Shown: piece after piece, positions 14,978 to 24,041 of the stretch
How the letters are laid out: the number at the start of each line of letters is the position of its first letter
Numbering within the stretch: position 1 is the first letter of the stretch
NCBI GenBank assembly: GCA_024998685.1
Contig: JACOEH010000040.1
Coordinates: forward strand, 1-46,011
Origin: Nitrospira sp.
GTDB lineage: Bacteria > Nitrospirota > Nitrospiria > Nitrospirales > Nitrospiraceae
Direction of reading: 5' to 3'
Length of the DNA: 46,011 bases
Notes under the pieces: generated by a model
Databases searched by the model: none
What the model was told of the DNA's origin: nothing
Seen by the model: only the letters and a program-made list of their open reading frames with translations
Position numbers and translations under genes: made by a program

Positions 14978-15664
14978 TTAATAAGCATGGGTTTCAAGTA
15001 AATCTCGAACGGAATCCACTAGGTAGCTCGAAGAAAGATGGGAAATGGACTTGGGAGCCTGCAGGCGGCTGATGCAATCAGGCCAGAGCATGGCCGGATC
15101 TTTATCGAAGATATTAAACGTATTCGACGGCAAGACGCCCCATGCTCCTTCGAGCATTTCATGTTCGAGCTGTCCCGGTGCCCATCCGGCAAATCCGGCA
15201 AACGCTCGAAACGTCTCGGTCGTTTTCGGCTGAGTCATGATACGTTCTAGAACGCGTGGTGTGCCCACATAGACTCCCGCCACGATCTGACGCGTATCGG
15301 GCAAGAGCTGCGTGAGCCGGAACAACAGAACCAGCTGCGTTTGCTCGACCGGCCCACCGGCAAACAATCGGTGGTTGGTTCGCTTCAATACAGTAAAATC
15401 CGGCAAGGCTTCGGACAAGAGCACGTTTGTGGGGCGGTTCAGAATGAGCCCCACCGTCCCGCCTCGTCCGTGTTCGATAATGAGCAGGACGGTTTGATGG
15501 AAGTTAGGATCACTCAACAAAGGACTCGCTACCAAGAGCACTCCTTTCTCGACCGAGGTAGGTGAAAACTCTCGCTGTGCCTGAGTCGATAGCGCAGGCA
15601 GAAAGAATAGGATTCCCACAAGAAGGGCGCTTCTCATGATGTTCTGCGCAGTGACAAGAGCCAA
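14978..15664 (-). CDS. YqgE/AlgH-family protein with an export signal
   Basis: This 228-residue protein belongs to the YqgE/AlgH (DUF179) family: KGVLLVASPLLSDPNFHQTV, then IIEHGRGGTVGLILNRPT, LFAGGPVEQ and FAGFAGWAPGQLEHEMLEGAWGV are all present and in order. The family is about 190 residues and cytoplasmic. Here there is an extra N terminus, MRSALLVGILFFLPALSTQAQ, that looks like a Sec signal. The start was taken at TTG (15664) because GAGGTGA lies seven bases upstream; ATG at 15637 would give a standard-length signal peptide. The family's biochemical role is unsettled. Export to the periplasm would be unusual. Confidence 0.82.
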   Translation of the reverse strand: MALVTAQNIMRSALLVGILFFLPALSTQAQREFSPTSVEKGVLLVASPLLSDPNFHQTVLLIIEHGRGGTVGLILNRPTNVLLSEALPDFTVLKRTNHRLFAGGPVEQTQLVLLFRLTQLLPDTRQIVAGVYVGTPRVLERIMTQPKTTETFRAFAGFAGWAPGQLEHEMLEGAWGVLPSNTFNIFDKDPAMLWPDCISRLQAPKSISHLSSSYLVDSVRDLLETHAY

Positions 15665-15863
15665 GCTTTCACCTCGGTGCCATATCTAACAGATATCTTT
15701 TTCTCTTCAGTGAAAGCAACAGGCGTGAACAAGATTGTGACCGTGCTTCGTTTGGTAGCTTTCTAGAGAGCGAGATGTGCTAGAGTAGCCTGTGCATCCG
15801 CTGCTTGTCGGATGTGAACCACCAAAACAGCAATCGCAGGATCAATTCGAAGGAGAAGGGATT

Positions 15864-16448
15864 ATGGGGGGCGGCTTTCGAAATTTCATCATGATGACCG
15901 TCCTCTGCACCCTACCGGCATGCATCGATCCACCCAAATCCCCTTACGTCGACGTGCAGAACACGGTGTCACAGATTGACGAGTTACAGTCAGCCGCAGA
16001 ACAAGGAAGCGCTGAGGATCAGTACAATCTTGGCATGCGATATGAGAACGCCTTGCCGAAAGACCATAGGGAAGCCGTTCGGTGGTACCGCATGGCGGCC
16101 ACCCAACGGCATGTCGGTGCATTCTATCGGCTCTGCGTGCTATCGGACATCGGTCGTGGGATGCCCCAGGATTATCAAGAAGCTCTACGGTGGTGCCGTC
16201 TTGCAGCGGACCGAGGGCATGGGCAGGCGATGTTCCTGATCGCTACATATTATGCAAAAGCACGAGGAGTTCCCAAGGATGTCGTCCAAGCTTACCAGTG
16301 GTATAACTTGGCGGCTGCTAATGGCCATGAAGAGGGAGCGAAATGGCGGGACCGTTTGGCAATGCACATGACACCGACCCAAATCGCACAGGCACAATTT
16401 CTTGCACGGAACTGGAAGCTCAAGCCCCAAAATTCAGCTCAAGAATAG
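15864..16448 (+). CDS. Sel1-repeat lipoprotein 1
   Basis: This protein of about 194 residues has the start ATG at 15864, preceded by AAGGAGAAGGG. A short signal with lipobox LPAC is followed by a linker. Sel1 repeats come next: 'AAEQGSAEDQYNLGMRYE', 'DHREAVRWYRMAA' and 'DYQEALRWCRLAADRGHGQAMFLI', with a last partial repeat VVQAYQWYNLAAANGHEEG. Sel1 repeats are TPR-like helical hairpins that bind proteins. Anchored in an envelope membrane, it probably serves as an adaptor. The last segment (MHMTPTQIAQAQ) resembles the end of the second Sel1 protein at 16709-17299, so the two are paralogues. Confidence 0.82.
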   Translation: MGGGFRNFIMMTVLCTLPACIDPPKSPYVDVQNTVSQIDELQSAAEQGSAEDQYNLGMRYENALPKDHREAVRWYRMAATQRHVGAFYRLCVLSDIGRGMPQDYQEALRWCRLAADRGHGQAMFLIATYYAKARGVPKDVVQAYQWYNLAAANGHEEGAKWRDRLAMHMTPTQIAQAQFLARNWKLKPQNSAQE

Positions 16449-16708
16449 TAACCCATGAGGCTCCCGGCGTACCCTCTGTATCGAAGACCACCGGCCGAGG
16501 TCTGTTCTCTTGAAGTCTTCTCATCCCTGTCGGCAATCTCGATTAGCCACGCGCGAGCCTTGGGAGACCGTAATATTCATAAGATCTCCATCAATCCGCT
16601 CCGCTATTACAATTCGTGCTTGAAGTCGCGCCCTCTCGCTGCGTAGGATGTTCGCCTATGGTTCGCTGACCAGCCAGTAGGTATACGTCACGCTCTCAAT
16701 CGTTCAGA

Positions 16709-17299
16709 ATGGCTCACCGGCTGCCACCCTACTATTGCGTGAATCTCATAGGATTGCTCTTGGTATCCTTTTTTGCGTCAGGTTGCGCCGCTCCCAATCC
16801 TCGTGTGCCACAACCACTCATTGGTGGACCAGCCGTAAGCGAAGTCCTGAAACGCGCGCAGGCCGGGGATCCCAATGCTCAAAATGAATTGGGTTTACTG
16901 TATAGCGAAGGACAAGGTCTTCCACAAAACTATCTTGAGGCAAAGGATTGGTTTAAAAAGGCTGCTGACCAAGGGCACGCAGGCGCACAGGTCAACCTTG
17001 GAACTCTTTATTCTCTTGGGCGAGGCGCACCGTACAGCGACCACATGGCGTTGTTCTGGTTTCAAAAGGCCGCAGAGCAACGAAATGCATTGGCTTTTGC
17101 GAAGCTGGGAATGATGTATGAGCGAGGGCGCGCCGTACCTCAGAGCCTTATTGAAGCCCACATGTGGTACAACCTTTCTGTGGCCTACGGCGAGAAACGT
17201 GCCGCAGAATCTCGCGAGGCGGTCGCCATACGGATGACGCCAGGACAGATTGCCGAAGCGGAAGCCCGGGCGAAGAAATGGATGCCCACGCGACGATGA
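16709..17299 (+). CDS. Sel1-repeat lipoprotein 2
   Basis: This 196-residue protein has a signal peptide with lipobox FASGC, then three Sel1 repeats, for example AQNELGLLYSEGQGLPQNY, AQVNLGTLYSLGRGAP and AKLGMMYERGRAVPQSL. It ends IRMTPGQIAEAEARAKKW, as does the neighbour at 15864-16448. Both are on the plus strand, 260 bases apart, with no evident shared transcript. No clear Shine-Dalgarno was seen before ATG 16709. Role: probable envelope adaptor protein; the partner is unknown. Confidence 0.8.
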   Translation: MAHRLPPYYCVNLIGLLLVSFFASGCAAPNPRVPQPLIGGPAVSEVLKRAQAGDPNAQNELGLLYSEGQGLPQNYLEAKDWFKKAADQGHAGAQVNLGTLYSLGRGAPYSDHMALFWFQKAAEQRNALAFAKLGMMYERGRAVPQSLIEAHMWYNLSVAYGEKRAAESREAVAIRMTPGQIAEAEARAKKWMPTRR

Positions 17300-17576
17300 T
17301 AATAGACTACTGCACCTAAACGTGCCCCCATGCTCCACCTATTGTTTTGTTCGGCCTGCTCCTCTTCGGTGACTTCAAGGTAACAAGGTAATTGGTTCCC
17401 GGTCGGAGGGTGAAGCGGTTGGCGGTGAGAGGTGACTCGGTACTTCCCTAGTAGCTGACACACCCAATTGATTCCTGCCGACTCAGAAACTAGTGATGCT
17501 TCCAGCTTCGAAGTCTCGTGGCATCGAATATCTTTGTGATTGAGAGACTGTAATTTCACACAAGGAGGGTCCGATT

Positions 17577-17933
17577 ATGTATCCGATTCCAAAGGCTATA
17601 GGACTGACGCTTTTGACCGTGGTGTTCGGTATGAGCCTGTCTACACTCGCCCTTTCTGGCACGGATAGAACGGTCTATGACAAACCCGACGTGCAGCCAG
17701 GCAAGATCATCCAAGGAAAAGTGATGAATGTCGACGAAAAGTCCTCACAGTCGTGGAACGTATCGGTAAAAGATGGAGAAACCGGCGAAGTCGTGGTTCT
17801 CCATGTTGACAAGAGCACTGCAAGAAGAGACAACATGATCAGACCCGACCTAGGGGACGACGTGATTGCGAAATATAATGAGCGGAACAATCATGCGTTT
17901 TCATTCTTAACTGATGAGCGTGTTCATAACTGA
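17577..17933 (+). CDS. Small exported protein of unknown function
   Basis: This 118-residue protein starts at an ATG preceded by AAGGAGGGTCC at good spacing. Residues 1-27 are a signal peptide. The mature domain (about 90 residues) looks like a small beta-barrel: GKIIQGKVMNVDEKSSQSWNVSVKDGETGEVVVLHVDKSTARRD is a run of alternating strands reminiscent of an OB fold with a bound-ligand loop. Similar small periplasmic OB-like proteins occur in many bacteria without a known function. It stands alone on the plus strand. Confidence 0.7.
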   Translation: MYPIPKAIGLTLLTVVFGMSLSTLALSGTDRTVYDKPDVQPGKIIQGKVMNVDEKSSQSWNVSVKDGETGEVVVLHVDKSTARRDNMIRPDLGDDVIAKYNERNNHAFSFLTDERVHN

Positions 17934-17993
17934 TCAGATAGATTCACTGTGCAAATCAGACAATCAGGAAGAGGTAGGCAAAGACATTACCGT

Positions 17994-18389
17994 TTAAAAA
18001 ATACCCGCTTGTTTCTGGAGCCAGCGGACGTATTTTACGATCTGATCCACATCGTCCGGTTTAACCGTATCGATTTTCGGCATATCGCCGAATTGCCAAT
18101 GGTGAGCCTTAACCCCATTGGCCGCCGCCCGCTGAAACGCCGCATCGCCATGATGATTCGGCTCATAAACTTTGTGAAGAAACGGTGGACCTTGAGTGGT
18201 TCCGACTCCACCGATCCCGTGGCAGGTGGAACAGTTGGCGTTGAATTTCTGTTCTCCTTCCCGTAACTCCGCCGGAGCAGAAGCCACGGTTCCCGTTCCC
18301 TGTGGCTCTACCCCATTTTGACTGCATGCTGGTGCGGCACCAAGAACCAGCACAACGAGGCTTACCCACAGCGTACGTGATGTCTTCAT
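17994..18389 (-). CDS. Exported c-type cytochrome (class I)
   Basis: This protein of about 131 residues has a hydrophobic signal with a lipobox-like GAAPAC, a linker, and one c-type haem site CSTCH. The likely distal Met ligand lies in FGDMPKI, about 50 residues later. The ATG at 18389 was chosen because it gives a normal n-region (MKTSRT); a frame upstream begins 16 codons earlier. It would carry electrons in the periplasm or at the outer face of the inner membrane. It follows queC after a short gap, perhaps as the end of the same transcript, but has no functional link to queuosine. Confidence 0.82.
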   Translation of the reverse strand: MKTSRTLWVSLVVLVLGAAPACSQNGVEPQGTGTVASAPAELREGEQKFNANCSTCHGIGGVGTTQGPPFLHKVYEPNHHGDAAFQRAAANGVKAHHWQFGDMPKIDTVKPDDVDQIVKYVRWLQKQAGIF

Positions 18390-18423
18390 AGAACGTGATC
18401 GTTTTCCGAGTCCGACTGGTTGG

Positions 18424-19122
18424 TCAACATACCGCATACTGAATCGGATCTACAACTCCTGCCTCCGCAAATCCTCGCTTCCGAATCAGACAACTGTCGC
18501 ACTGCCCACAGGCAATCGGCCCAATTGGGTCATAACAACTATGCGTGAGATGAAAGGGAACGTTCAGTGCCAGACCGAGTCTTATAATCTCTGCCTTCGT
18601 CATCCGGAGCAGCGGCGTTCGAATTTCAATACTCTTGCCCTGCATGCCTGCCTTTGTTCCCTCTTGAAGCGCTGCTTCCACGGCCTTAATGAATCCTGGG
18701 CGGCAGTCGGGATAGCCGGCGTAGTCGATCACGTTGGCGCCGAAATAGAGGATCGAGGCCCCAAGCGCTTCTGCGTAAGCGGCAGCCAGAGATAGAAAAA
18801 TCAAGTTTCGGCCCGGCACGTAGGTAACGGGCACTTCCTGGTTCCGTTCAGACTCAGTCCGCTGCTTCGGCACCGATAGATCGCCTGTCAAGGCCGATCC
18901 ACCGATCGTCCTCAAATCGACGTCTATCACGACATGTTGGTGCGCTTCCAGAGCCGTCGCTACTTGTCTCGACCGCTCAACCTCCACAGCGTGACGTTGT
19001 TGGTATGCGATGGTGAGGAGATGCAGCGCGTATCCGTCACGACGGGCGACAGCCGCTGCAACAGTAGAGTCCAACCCGCCGCTGGCAAGAATCACCGCTC
19101 GTCCTGAAGTCGGCGCATTCAT
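18424..19122 (-). CDS. queC: 7-cyano-7-deazaguanine synthase
   Basis: This 232-residue enzyme makes preQ0 from 7-carboxy-7-deazaguanine with ATP and ammonia, a step in queuosine tRNA modification. The PP-loop SGGLDST is at residues 14-20, and the zinc site is the C-terminal CYDPIGPIACGQCDSC. The length fits the family when translation begins at MNAPTSG (19122); an open frame continues 59 codons upstream, but those residues do not resemble QueC. The other queuosine genes (queD, queE, queF) are not in the window. Confidence 0.95.
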   Translation of the reverse strand: MNAPTSGRAVILASGGLDSTVAAAVARRDGYALHLLTIAYQQRHAVEVERSRQVATALEAHQHVVIDVDLRTIGGSALTGDLSVPKQRTESERNQEVPVTYVPGRNLIFLSLAAAYAEALGASILYFGANVIDYAGYPDCRPGFIKAVEAALQEGTKAGMQGKSIEIRTPLLRMTKAEIIRLGLALNVPFHLTHSCYDPIGPIACGQCDSCLIRKRGFAEAGVVDPIQYAVC

Positions 19123-19171
19123 AATGGGAGAAGGACAATACGAGGTGTCGTGAGGAAGAAATTCTTGGGAG

Positions 19172-19735
19172 TTACTCGCGCTCTTCTTCGCGCTCGATTT
19201 TCTCCAGCAGTTCCGCGCGCGATTGGCACTCCACGCACAGCTTGGCGAAAGGGACCGCCTGGAGACGCTTTTCGCTGATCTCGACCCCACATTCCGCACA
19301 AATCCCGTAAGTCCCTTCGTGTAGTCGGGTGAGAGCTTCGTCGATCGACTGCCGTCGACGGTTACGCATCTCCATCAAGGAAATACCGAGTTCGCGCTCC
19401 AGATCCATTAAGGCTTGGTCGCCGACATCACGCGCCGACTCCAGACGCCGTTGCTGATCTTCGGTCAAGGACTGCCCGAGACTCTCTTCGATCTCCCGAA
19501 TAATCTCTTGACGTTTGCCAATGAGTATCTTGTGCAGCACTTCCTGTCGCCGTTCCCGTACTTCCCGCTCTTTTGCCGTCTCCTTCGGCCGAATCGGCGC
19601 CTCTATTTCGACCTCGGACGTCGCCTTAAGCGCGGCAGCCGAGCCCGCGATCGCCGGCTCAGGTTTCTTGCCCTCAGTCGTTGCAGACTTCGTCTTTGCC
19701 TCGCCCTTTTTCTTCGCCTGTGTTTTCATCGCCAT
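19172..19735 (-). CDS. DksA/TraR-family zinc-finger protein
   Basis: This protein of about 187 residues has a long basic N-terminal tail (Lys/Ala-rich, residues 1-50). A coiled-coil follows (60-150: RRQEVLHKILIGKRQEIIREIEESL, then RRLESARDVGDQALMDLERELG). It ends in a zinc finger CAECG-x17-CVECQ. DksA relatives insert the coiled coil into the RNA polymerase secondary channel. The family's acidic-tip Asp residues are not clear here, so ppGpp co-control is uncertain. The ATG at 19735 is used; a TTG five codons earlier is possible. It lies between apt and queC. Confidence 0.85.
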   Translation of the reverse strand: MAMKTQAKKKGEAKTKSATTEGKKPEPAIAGSAAALKATSEVEIEAPIRPKETAKEREVRERRQEVLHKILIGKRQEIIREIEESLGQSLTEDQQRRLESARDVGDQALMDLERELGISLMEMRNRRRQSIDEALTRLHEGTYGICAECGVEISEKRLQAVPFAKLCVECQSRAELLEKIEREEERE

Positions 19736-19847
19736 AGAGAGTCCGCCCAAAAAATAGAATAAATAAGTGGTTGGAGGATCAAAATTTCGGTTTCTATATC
19801 ACGCCCTGTGCCACTTGAACAAGAGGCGGTGAAGAATGCCTCAAACC

Positions 19848-20372
19848 CTAGGGATAAGTGACGGTCGAATGGACATCATAGCCGGTGAGCTTGTCGCGTC
19901 CTTTCAAACTCTTCAGCTCCACCAGAAAATCGAGACCGACGATCGTGCCACCAAGCTGACGAACGAGATGGATCGTCGCTTCTGCCGTTCCTCCGGTCGC
20001 CAAGAGGTCGTCGACAATCAACACATGCTCGCCGATTTCGATGGCATCGCGGTGTACGGCGAGGCTGTTCTGTCCGTACTCAAGGCTATACTTCACTTCA
20101 TAACAATCAGCCGGAAGTTTTCCAGGCTTGCGAACGGGGACAAATCCGGCTCCGAGACGCGCCGCGAGAATCCCGCCGAAGATAAACCCCCGGGACTCAA
20201 TCCCTACAACCTTGGTGATCCTTCGATCCTGATACCGAGTCGTCAATTGGTCGGCAAGGCTCTGCACCGCGGCAGGATTCTTCAGGAGCGTGGTGATGTC
20301 ATAAAATAGAATGCCGGGCTTCGGAAAGTCCGGCACTTCTCGAATGAGTGCTTGATAGTTGACGGCCGTCAC
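19848..20372 (-). CDS. apt: Adenine phosphoribosyltransferase
   Basis: This 174-residue purine salvage enzyme converts adenine and PRPP to AMP. Type I PRTase motifs are [13 protein letters not shown] (PRPP loop, near 122-134) and the [14 protein letters not shown] flexible loop; [10 protein letters not shown] is the adenine-site strand. The start is GTG, only five bases after the sigma factor stop, so expression is coupled to that gene. Length is typical. Confidence 0.95.
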   Translation of the reverse strand: MTAVNYQALIREVPDFPKPGILFYDITTLLKNPAAVQSLADQLTTRYQDRRITKVVGIESRGFIFGGILAARLGAGFVPVRKPGKLPADCYEVKYSLEYGQNSLAVHRDAIEIGEHVLIVDDLLATGGTAEATIHLVRQLGGTIVGLDFLVELKSLKGRDKLTGYDVHSTVTYP

Positions 20373-20377
20373 GAGAA

Positions 20378-21331
20378 TTAGAGCAAGTCTGCCTGTGTCA
20401 TAGCTTTTCGCTCGATGGTGTTGCGGAGCCGAACCAATGCGGCCATCTCGATCTGCCGGACGCGCTCACGAGTCAGCCCCATGGTGCGACCGATTTCCTC
20501 GAGCGTCTTCGCTTCATCTCCGTCGAGACCAAACCGTGACACAATAACAGTTTGTTCTTTCTCAGGCAACTCCCTCACCCAAGCCATCAGTTCCGTCCTC
20601 CGCCGAACACCGTCGGCAGTCTCATCGGGTGAGAGCCCGACCGGATCTTCGATCACATCGCGTAAAAAGGTATCAGTGCGGTCATTGAGCGGACTATCGA
20701 GCGAACAGGTGGTGCGCACTAATTGCTTCAGGTCTAATACCTCCTCTTCCGATGTTTTCATCTTGCCAGCCACTTCGACCACCCTTGGTTCCCGTCCAAG
20801 TTCCTGCACTAACTGTTCGACACGGTTCAAATAACGATTGAGACGCTCTACCACGTGCACCGGCAAACGCACCAGCTTGCCTTGATTAATGATCGCTCGC
20901 TCGATGTACTGCCGGATCCACCAGGACGCATAGGTGCTGAACCGGAACCCCCGTTTGTAATTGAATTTTTCGACGGCTTTGATCAAACCTAAATTGCCTT
21001 CTTCCACGATGTCGGAAAACGGAAACCCTCGATGCATGTACCGTTTTCCGATACTGATGACAAGCCGTAGATTCGACTCGATCATCTGTTGACGAGCTTG
21101 TTCATCGCCGGCCATGACCCGCTTACCAAGCTGCTGTTCTTGTTTGAAGGTCAGCAGGGTCGATCGGCGAACCTCCCGCAAGTAACTCTTCAGAGTATCA
21201 AGACCTTCCGATCGACCGGTTTCCCGTTCTCCCTGATCGGTTACGCTGGCAGGTTCTGAGGCGTCCATGTCGTCGACGGTTTGCCTCCGAGCTTCACTCA
21301 ATTCGGATTCTTCGTCATGCGGTCGACTCAT
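20378..21331 (-). CDS. Sigma-70 family factor (RpoD/RpoS-like, group 2)
   Basis: This 317-residue factor has region 1.2 ([17 protein letters not shown]), region 2 ([47 protein letters not shown]), region 3 ([12 protein letters not shown]) and region 4 ([24 protein letters not shown]). The region 2 and 4 sequences follow the housekeeping/stress group, but it lacks the large region 1.1 and is close to RpoS in length. It could serve stress or stationary-phase expression. AAGAGGAATC precedes ATG. The gene lies between the acylphosphatase and apt genes in one operon. Whether it is RpoS in the strict sense cannot be told here. Confidence 0.9.
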   Translation of the reverse strand: MSRPHDEESELSEARRQTVDDMDASEPASVTDQGERETGRSEGLDTLKSYLREVRRSTLLTFKQEQQLGKRVMAGDEQARQQMIESNLRLVISIGKRYMHRGFPFSDIVEEGNLGLIKAVEKFNYKRGFRFSTYASWWIRQYIERAIINQGKLVRLPVHVVERLNRYLNRVEQLVQELGREPRVVEVAGKMKTSEEEVLDLKQLVRTTCSLDSPLNDRTDTFLRDVIEDPVGLSPDETADGVRRRTELMAWVRELPEKEQTVIVSRFGLDGDEAKTLEEIGRTMGLTRERVRQIEMAALVRLRNTIERKAMTQADLL

Positions 21332-21343
21332 GATTCCTCTTTT

Positions 21344-21640
21344 CTAATACCAAATGCTGAAGTTCGAATACTGCCCGGTCGCGGCACTCCACTCTGTCTC
21401 AATCTTTGTGACACGGGCAGCCGGAGGACCGCTTTTCAATTCATGTATAAGCGTTTCGATCACTTCTCTTTTTCCCTCCACCTCCAGATCGACCCGCCCA
21501 TCGTCGAGATTGCGCACACCACCTACCAGATCAAGCCGTGTGGCAGTTCGTGCCGCAAATGCGCGAAATCCTACTCCTTGCACACGACCACCCACGAGAA
21601 TACGTACTCGAACCGGCGATTCATCAACCGACTGAGTCAT
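21344..21640 (-). CDS. Acylphosphatase
   Basis: This 98-residue enzyme hydrolyses acyl phosphates. The signature GGRVQGVGFRAF (residues 17-28) contains the catalytic Arg, and the conserved Asn lies in GGVRNLDDGRV. The start ATG at 21640 gives the usual length; the open frame continues 22 codons upstream without similarity. It is the first gene of the run leading to the sigma factor, twelve bases before that gene. Confidence 0.9.
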   Translation of the reverse strand: MTQSVDESPVRVRILVGGRVQGVGFRAFAARTATRLDLVGGVRNLDDGRVDLEVEGKREVIETLIHELKSGPPAARVTKIETEWSAATGQYSNFSIWY

Positions 21641-21895
21641 CTGGGTTTTACCAAGATCTTTGAGTGTAAACAGCCACTTATGAGTCTGTTCAGCGGATAT
21701 TCTCACACCTCTTCGGATGCGTCACGTGTTTTACAATTCTGCGCCAAACTGTGCCCGTGCGGGTGTTTTATGAACAATCGAATATGAAAGGTGGGCTCAG
21801 GATCACGTAAGCCGCGGCAGATAACTTGGAGGGATGCATCCGCTTGCGGCAGTCACGATAAAACGATGAATAGCACGCGGCATGAGCGGGCTTGG

Positions 21896-21974
<79 letters not shown>

Positions 21975-22010
21975 ACAAGACCAAGCAAAGAAAACGGAGG
22001 CGTGATTGTC

Positions 22011-23114
22011 TTACAAGATAGGGGTAAAAGGCAACCCATGAGCTTCCGCCACGCCACGGTGGATAACCTTCCCATTTTTGAGATTGATTCCTTTGGCCAG
22101 CCCGGGATCGGACCGGATCGCTCGATCCACACCATCACCGGCGAGTTGTAACAGATATGGCAATGTCGCATTGGTGAGGGCGTAGGTGGATGTACGAGGG
22201 ACGATTCCGGGCATATTCGCCACGCAATAGTGCACAACTCCATCGACGACATAAACAGGCTCCGAGTGAGTCGTCGGTCTCGTCGTCTCAACACAACCGC
22301 CCTGATCGACAGAAACATCTACGATCACCGATCCAGGCTTCATCCGTGAGACCAGCGAACGCGACACCAGCTTGGGCGCCTTGGCACCGGAGATAAGCAC
22401 GGCGCCGATGACAAGGTCGGCCGAGCATACAGCCTCCTCAATAGCAGTAGGGCTCACAGCGCGTGTGACGATTCGACCTTGGTACTGATCATCGAGATAT
22501 CGCAGCCGTTCAATATCCAAATTAATCACAGTAACCTGGGCTCCCATACCGACCGCGATGCGAGTCGCCGAGCTTCCTGCTATCCCGGCGCCTAGCACGA
22601 CGACTTTGCCGGGCTCCGCTCCCGGAACTCCTCCCAACAGTACACCCCGCCCTCCGTGGATTTTTTCGAGATATTGCGCACCGATCTGCACCGACATCCG
22701 CCCGGCGATTTCACTCATCGGCTTGAGCATCGGAAGACTCCCGTCTTTCGATTCGGTCGTTTCATACGCAATCGCTGTGATCTTGCTGCTCAGGAGCGCT
22801 TTGGTCACATCCGCCAGTGCGGCGAGATGCAAATAGGTGAACAAAACTTGGCCCGGACGAAACAAATGACATTCAGAAAGCAACGGTTCTTTAACCTTCA
22901 GAATCAACTCAGCTTCCCTGAATACTTCGTCCTTCGAATCGGCAACCAAGACTCCAGCCTTATGATACTCATCATCGCTAAATCCGCTCCCCTGCCCCGC
23001 CGAAGGTTCGAGCCAAACCGTATGTCCGTTCTGACGGAGGGTCGCTGCACCCGCCGGCGTGAGACTGACGCGATATTCATGGTCTTTGATTTCCTTCGGG
23101 ACACCGATCACCAT
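22011..23114 (-). CDS. ald: Alanine dehydrogenase
   Basis: This 367-residue enzyme interconverts alanine and pyruvate plus ammonia with NAD. The N-terminal half has GVPKEIKDHEYRVSLTPAG and LKVKEPL (catalytic Lys), and LFTYLHLAA carries the catalytic His. The Rossmann domain has VVLGAGIAGSSATRIAVGMGA, and the C-terminal half has SVDQGGCVETTRPTTHSEP. Length and order are typical of the family. The start ATG at 23114 follows GGGAGGAATC; 28 codons upstream are open but unlike Ald. It could fix or release ammonia. Confidence 0.93.
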   Translation of the reverse strand: MVIGVPKEIKDHEYRVSLTPAGAATLRQNGHTVWLEPSAGQGSGFSDDEYHKAGVLVADSKDEVFREAELILKVKEPLLSECHLFRPGQVLFTYLHLAALADVTKALLSSKITAIAYETTESKDGSLPMLKPMSEIAGRMSVQIGAQYLEKIHGGRGVLLGGVPGAEPGKVVVLGAGIAGSSATRIAVGMGAQVTVINLDIERLRYLDDQYQGRIVTRAVSPTAIEEAVCSADLVIGAVLISGAKAPKLVSRSLVSRMKPGSVIVDVSVDQGGCVETTRPTTHSEPVYVVDGVVHYCVANMPGIVPRTSTYALTNATLPYLLQLAGDGVDRAIRSDPGLAKGINLKNGKVIHRGVAEAHGLPFTPIL

Positions 23115-23270
23115 AAAGATTCCTCCCTTCCGGCTACGAATGCGAATACTGTCATTATTATACCTCGATACGCGGAGTGATCGGTTGGACCGCCACATCA
23201 GCTGCCCGTGGACAGTCCGGAAAGGCCTGTTGTAAGATACAGGCTTGCAATGTCGTTTATGGAGATGTGC

Positions 23271-23654
23271 ATGGACTCCTGGAGCGGATCCTGTCAGGCT
23301 TGTGGAACCGAGGGTGGCCCGCTCATGAAGTTTTCGCTGGGGAAAGATTTTTTCGGTCGCCCCTACGATCGTCTGTCCCCGTCATCGGATCAGAACCCGA
23401 AATGGTATTGTACCCTTTGTTCGATGCACAAGAATTTACATCGTGATTTTCGCGATATCGGGGCCGAGTTCGATAAGCTAGGCGTCGGTCATGGATCGGA
23501 ACTCTCGAAAGGCGACGAGTTCCGACGCGCGTCATTGCGGTTACAGGAAATCATGGCTATTTTGAAGGGAACCCAACAGCCGTCACCATTCTTAAGCGGC
23601 CACGATGTGGCGTTACTGATGGAACGACTCAATACTGTCACCATGCCGGTATAG
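23271..23654 (+). CDS. Cys-rich protein of unknown function
   Basis: This 127-residue protein has two Cys pairs, CQAC near residue 8 and CTLC near 50, that could bind zinc or a cluster. A helical C-terminal part follows (LSKGDEFRRASLRLQEIMAIL). The start was set at the ATG at 23271, where GGAG lies six bases upstream; earlier ATGs exist in frame. It opens a plus-strand group with a 2Fe-2S protein, an unknown protein and a 4Fe-4S protein. I recognise no family. Confidence 0.65.
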   Translation: MDSWSGSCQACGTEGGPLMKFSLGKDFFGRPYDRLSPSSDQNPKWYCTLCSMHKNLHRDFRDIGAEFDKLGVGHGSELSKGDEFRRASLRLQEIMAILKGTQQPSPFLSGHDVALLMERLNTVTMPV

Positions 23655-23667
23655 CCGCCCGGACTGT

Positions 23668-24021
23668 ATGCCACCGTTTCAACGCCACATCTTCGTCTGC
23701 ACGAACCAGCGTCCCCAAGACGACCCGCGCGGCTGTTGCGCAAACTTAGGCTCGGAAAAACTCCACGCGCATTTCAAGAACGAAACAAAGCGGTTGAATC
23801 TCAAAGGTCTTGTTCGCGCCAATAAGGCCGGCTGTTTGGACCATTGCGAGCTGGGCCCTAGCGTCGTGATCTATCCTGAGGGAGTGTGGTACTGGGTCGG
23901 TACGGAAGCCGACGTCACAGAGATCATGGAACGACATGTTCTGAAGGGTGAGGTCGTCACCCGATTGCTCATGCCTGAGCATCCGGTTCCAGAACGACTG
24001 AACCCCATCAAGAAGCCGTAG
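23668..24021 (+). CDS. Thioredoxin-like 2Fe-2S ferredoxin
   Basis: This 117-residue protein has the thioredoxin-like ferredoxin layout: FVCTN, then GCCANLGSEKLHAHFK, and ANKAGCLDHCELGPSVVIYPEGVWY. Four cysteines (C11, C23 or C24, and the CLDHC pair) bind a 2Fe-2S cluster as in NuoE and Aquifex-type ferredoxins. It should be a cytoplasmic electron carrier. It follows the Cys-rich protein by 13 bases and lies two genes before a 4Fe-4S ferredoxin, so this is a small redox operon. Confidence 0.88.
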   Translation: MPPFQRHIFVCTNQRPQDDPRGCCANLGSEKLHAHFKNETKRLNLKGLVRANKAGCLDHCELGPSVVIYPEGVWYWVGTEADVTEIMERHVLKGEVVTRLLMPEHPVPERLNPIKKP

Positions 24022-24041
24022 GACTTCCCTGCGATCATTCG

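Noticed and set aside
21740-21770. GCCCG/CGGG hairpin followed by TTTT as a terminator
   Set aside because: The stem is four or five pairs and no plus-strand gene ends there.
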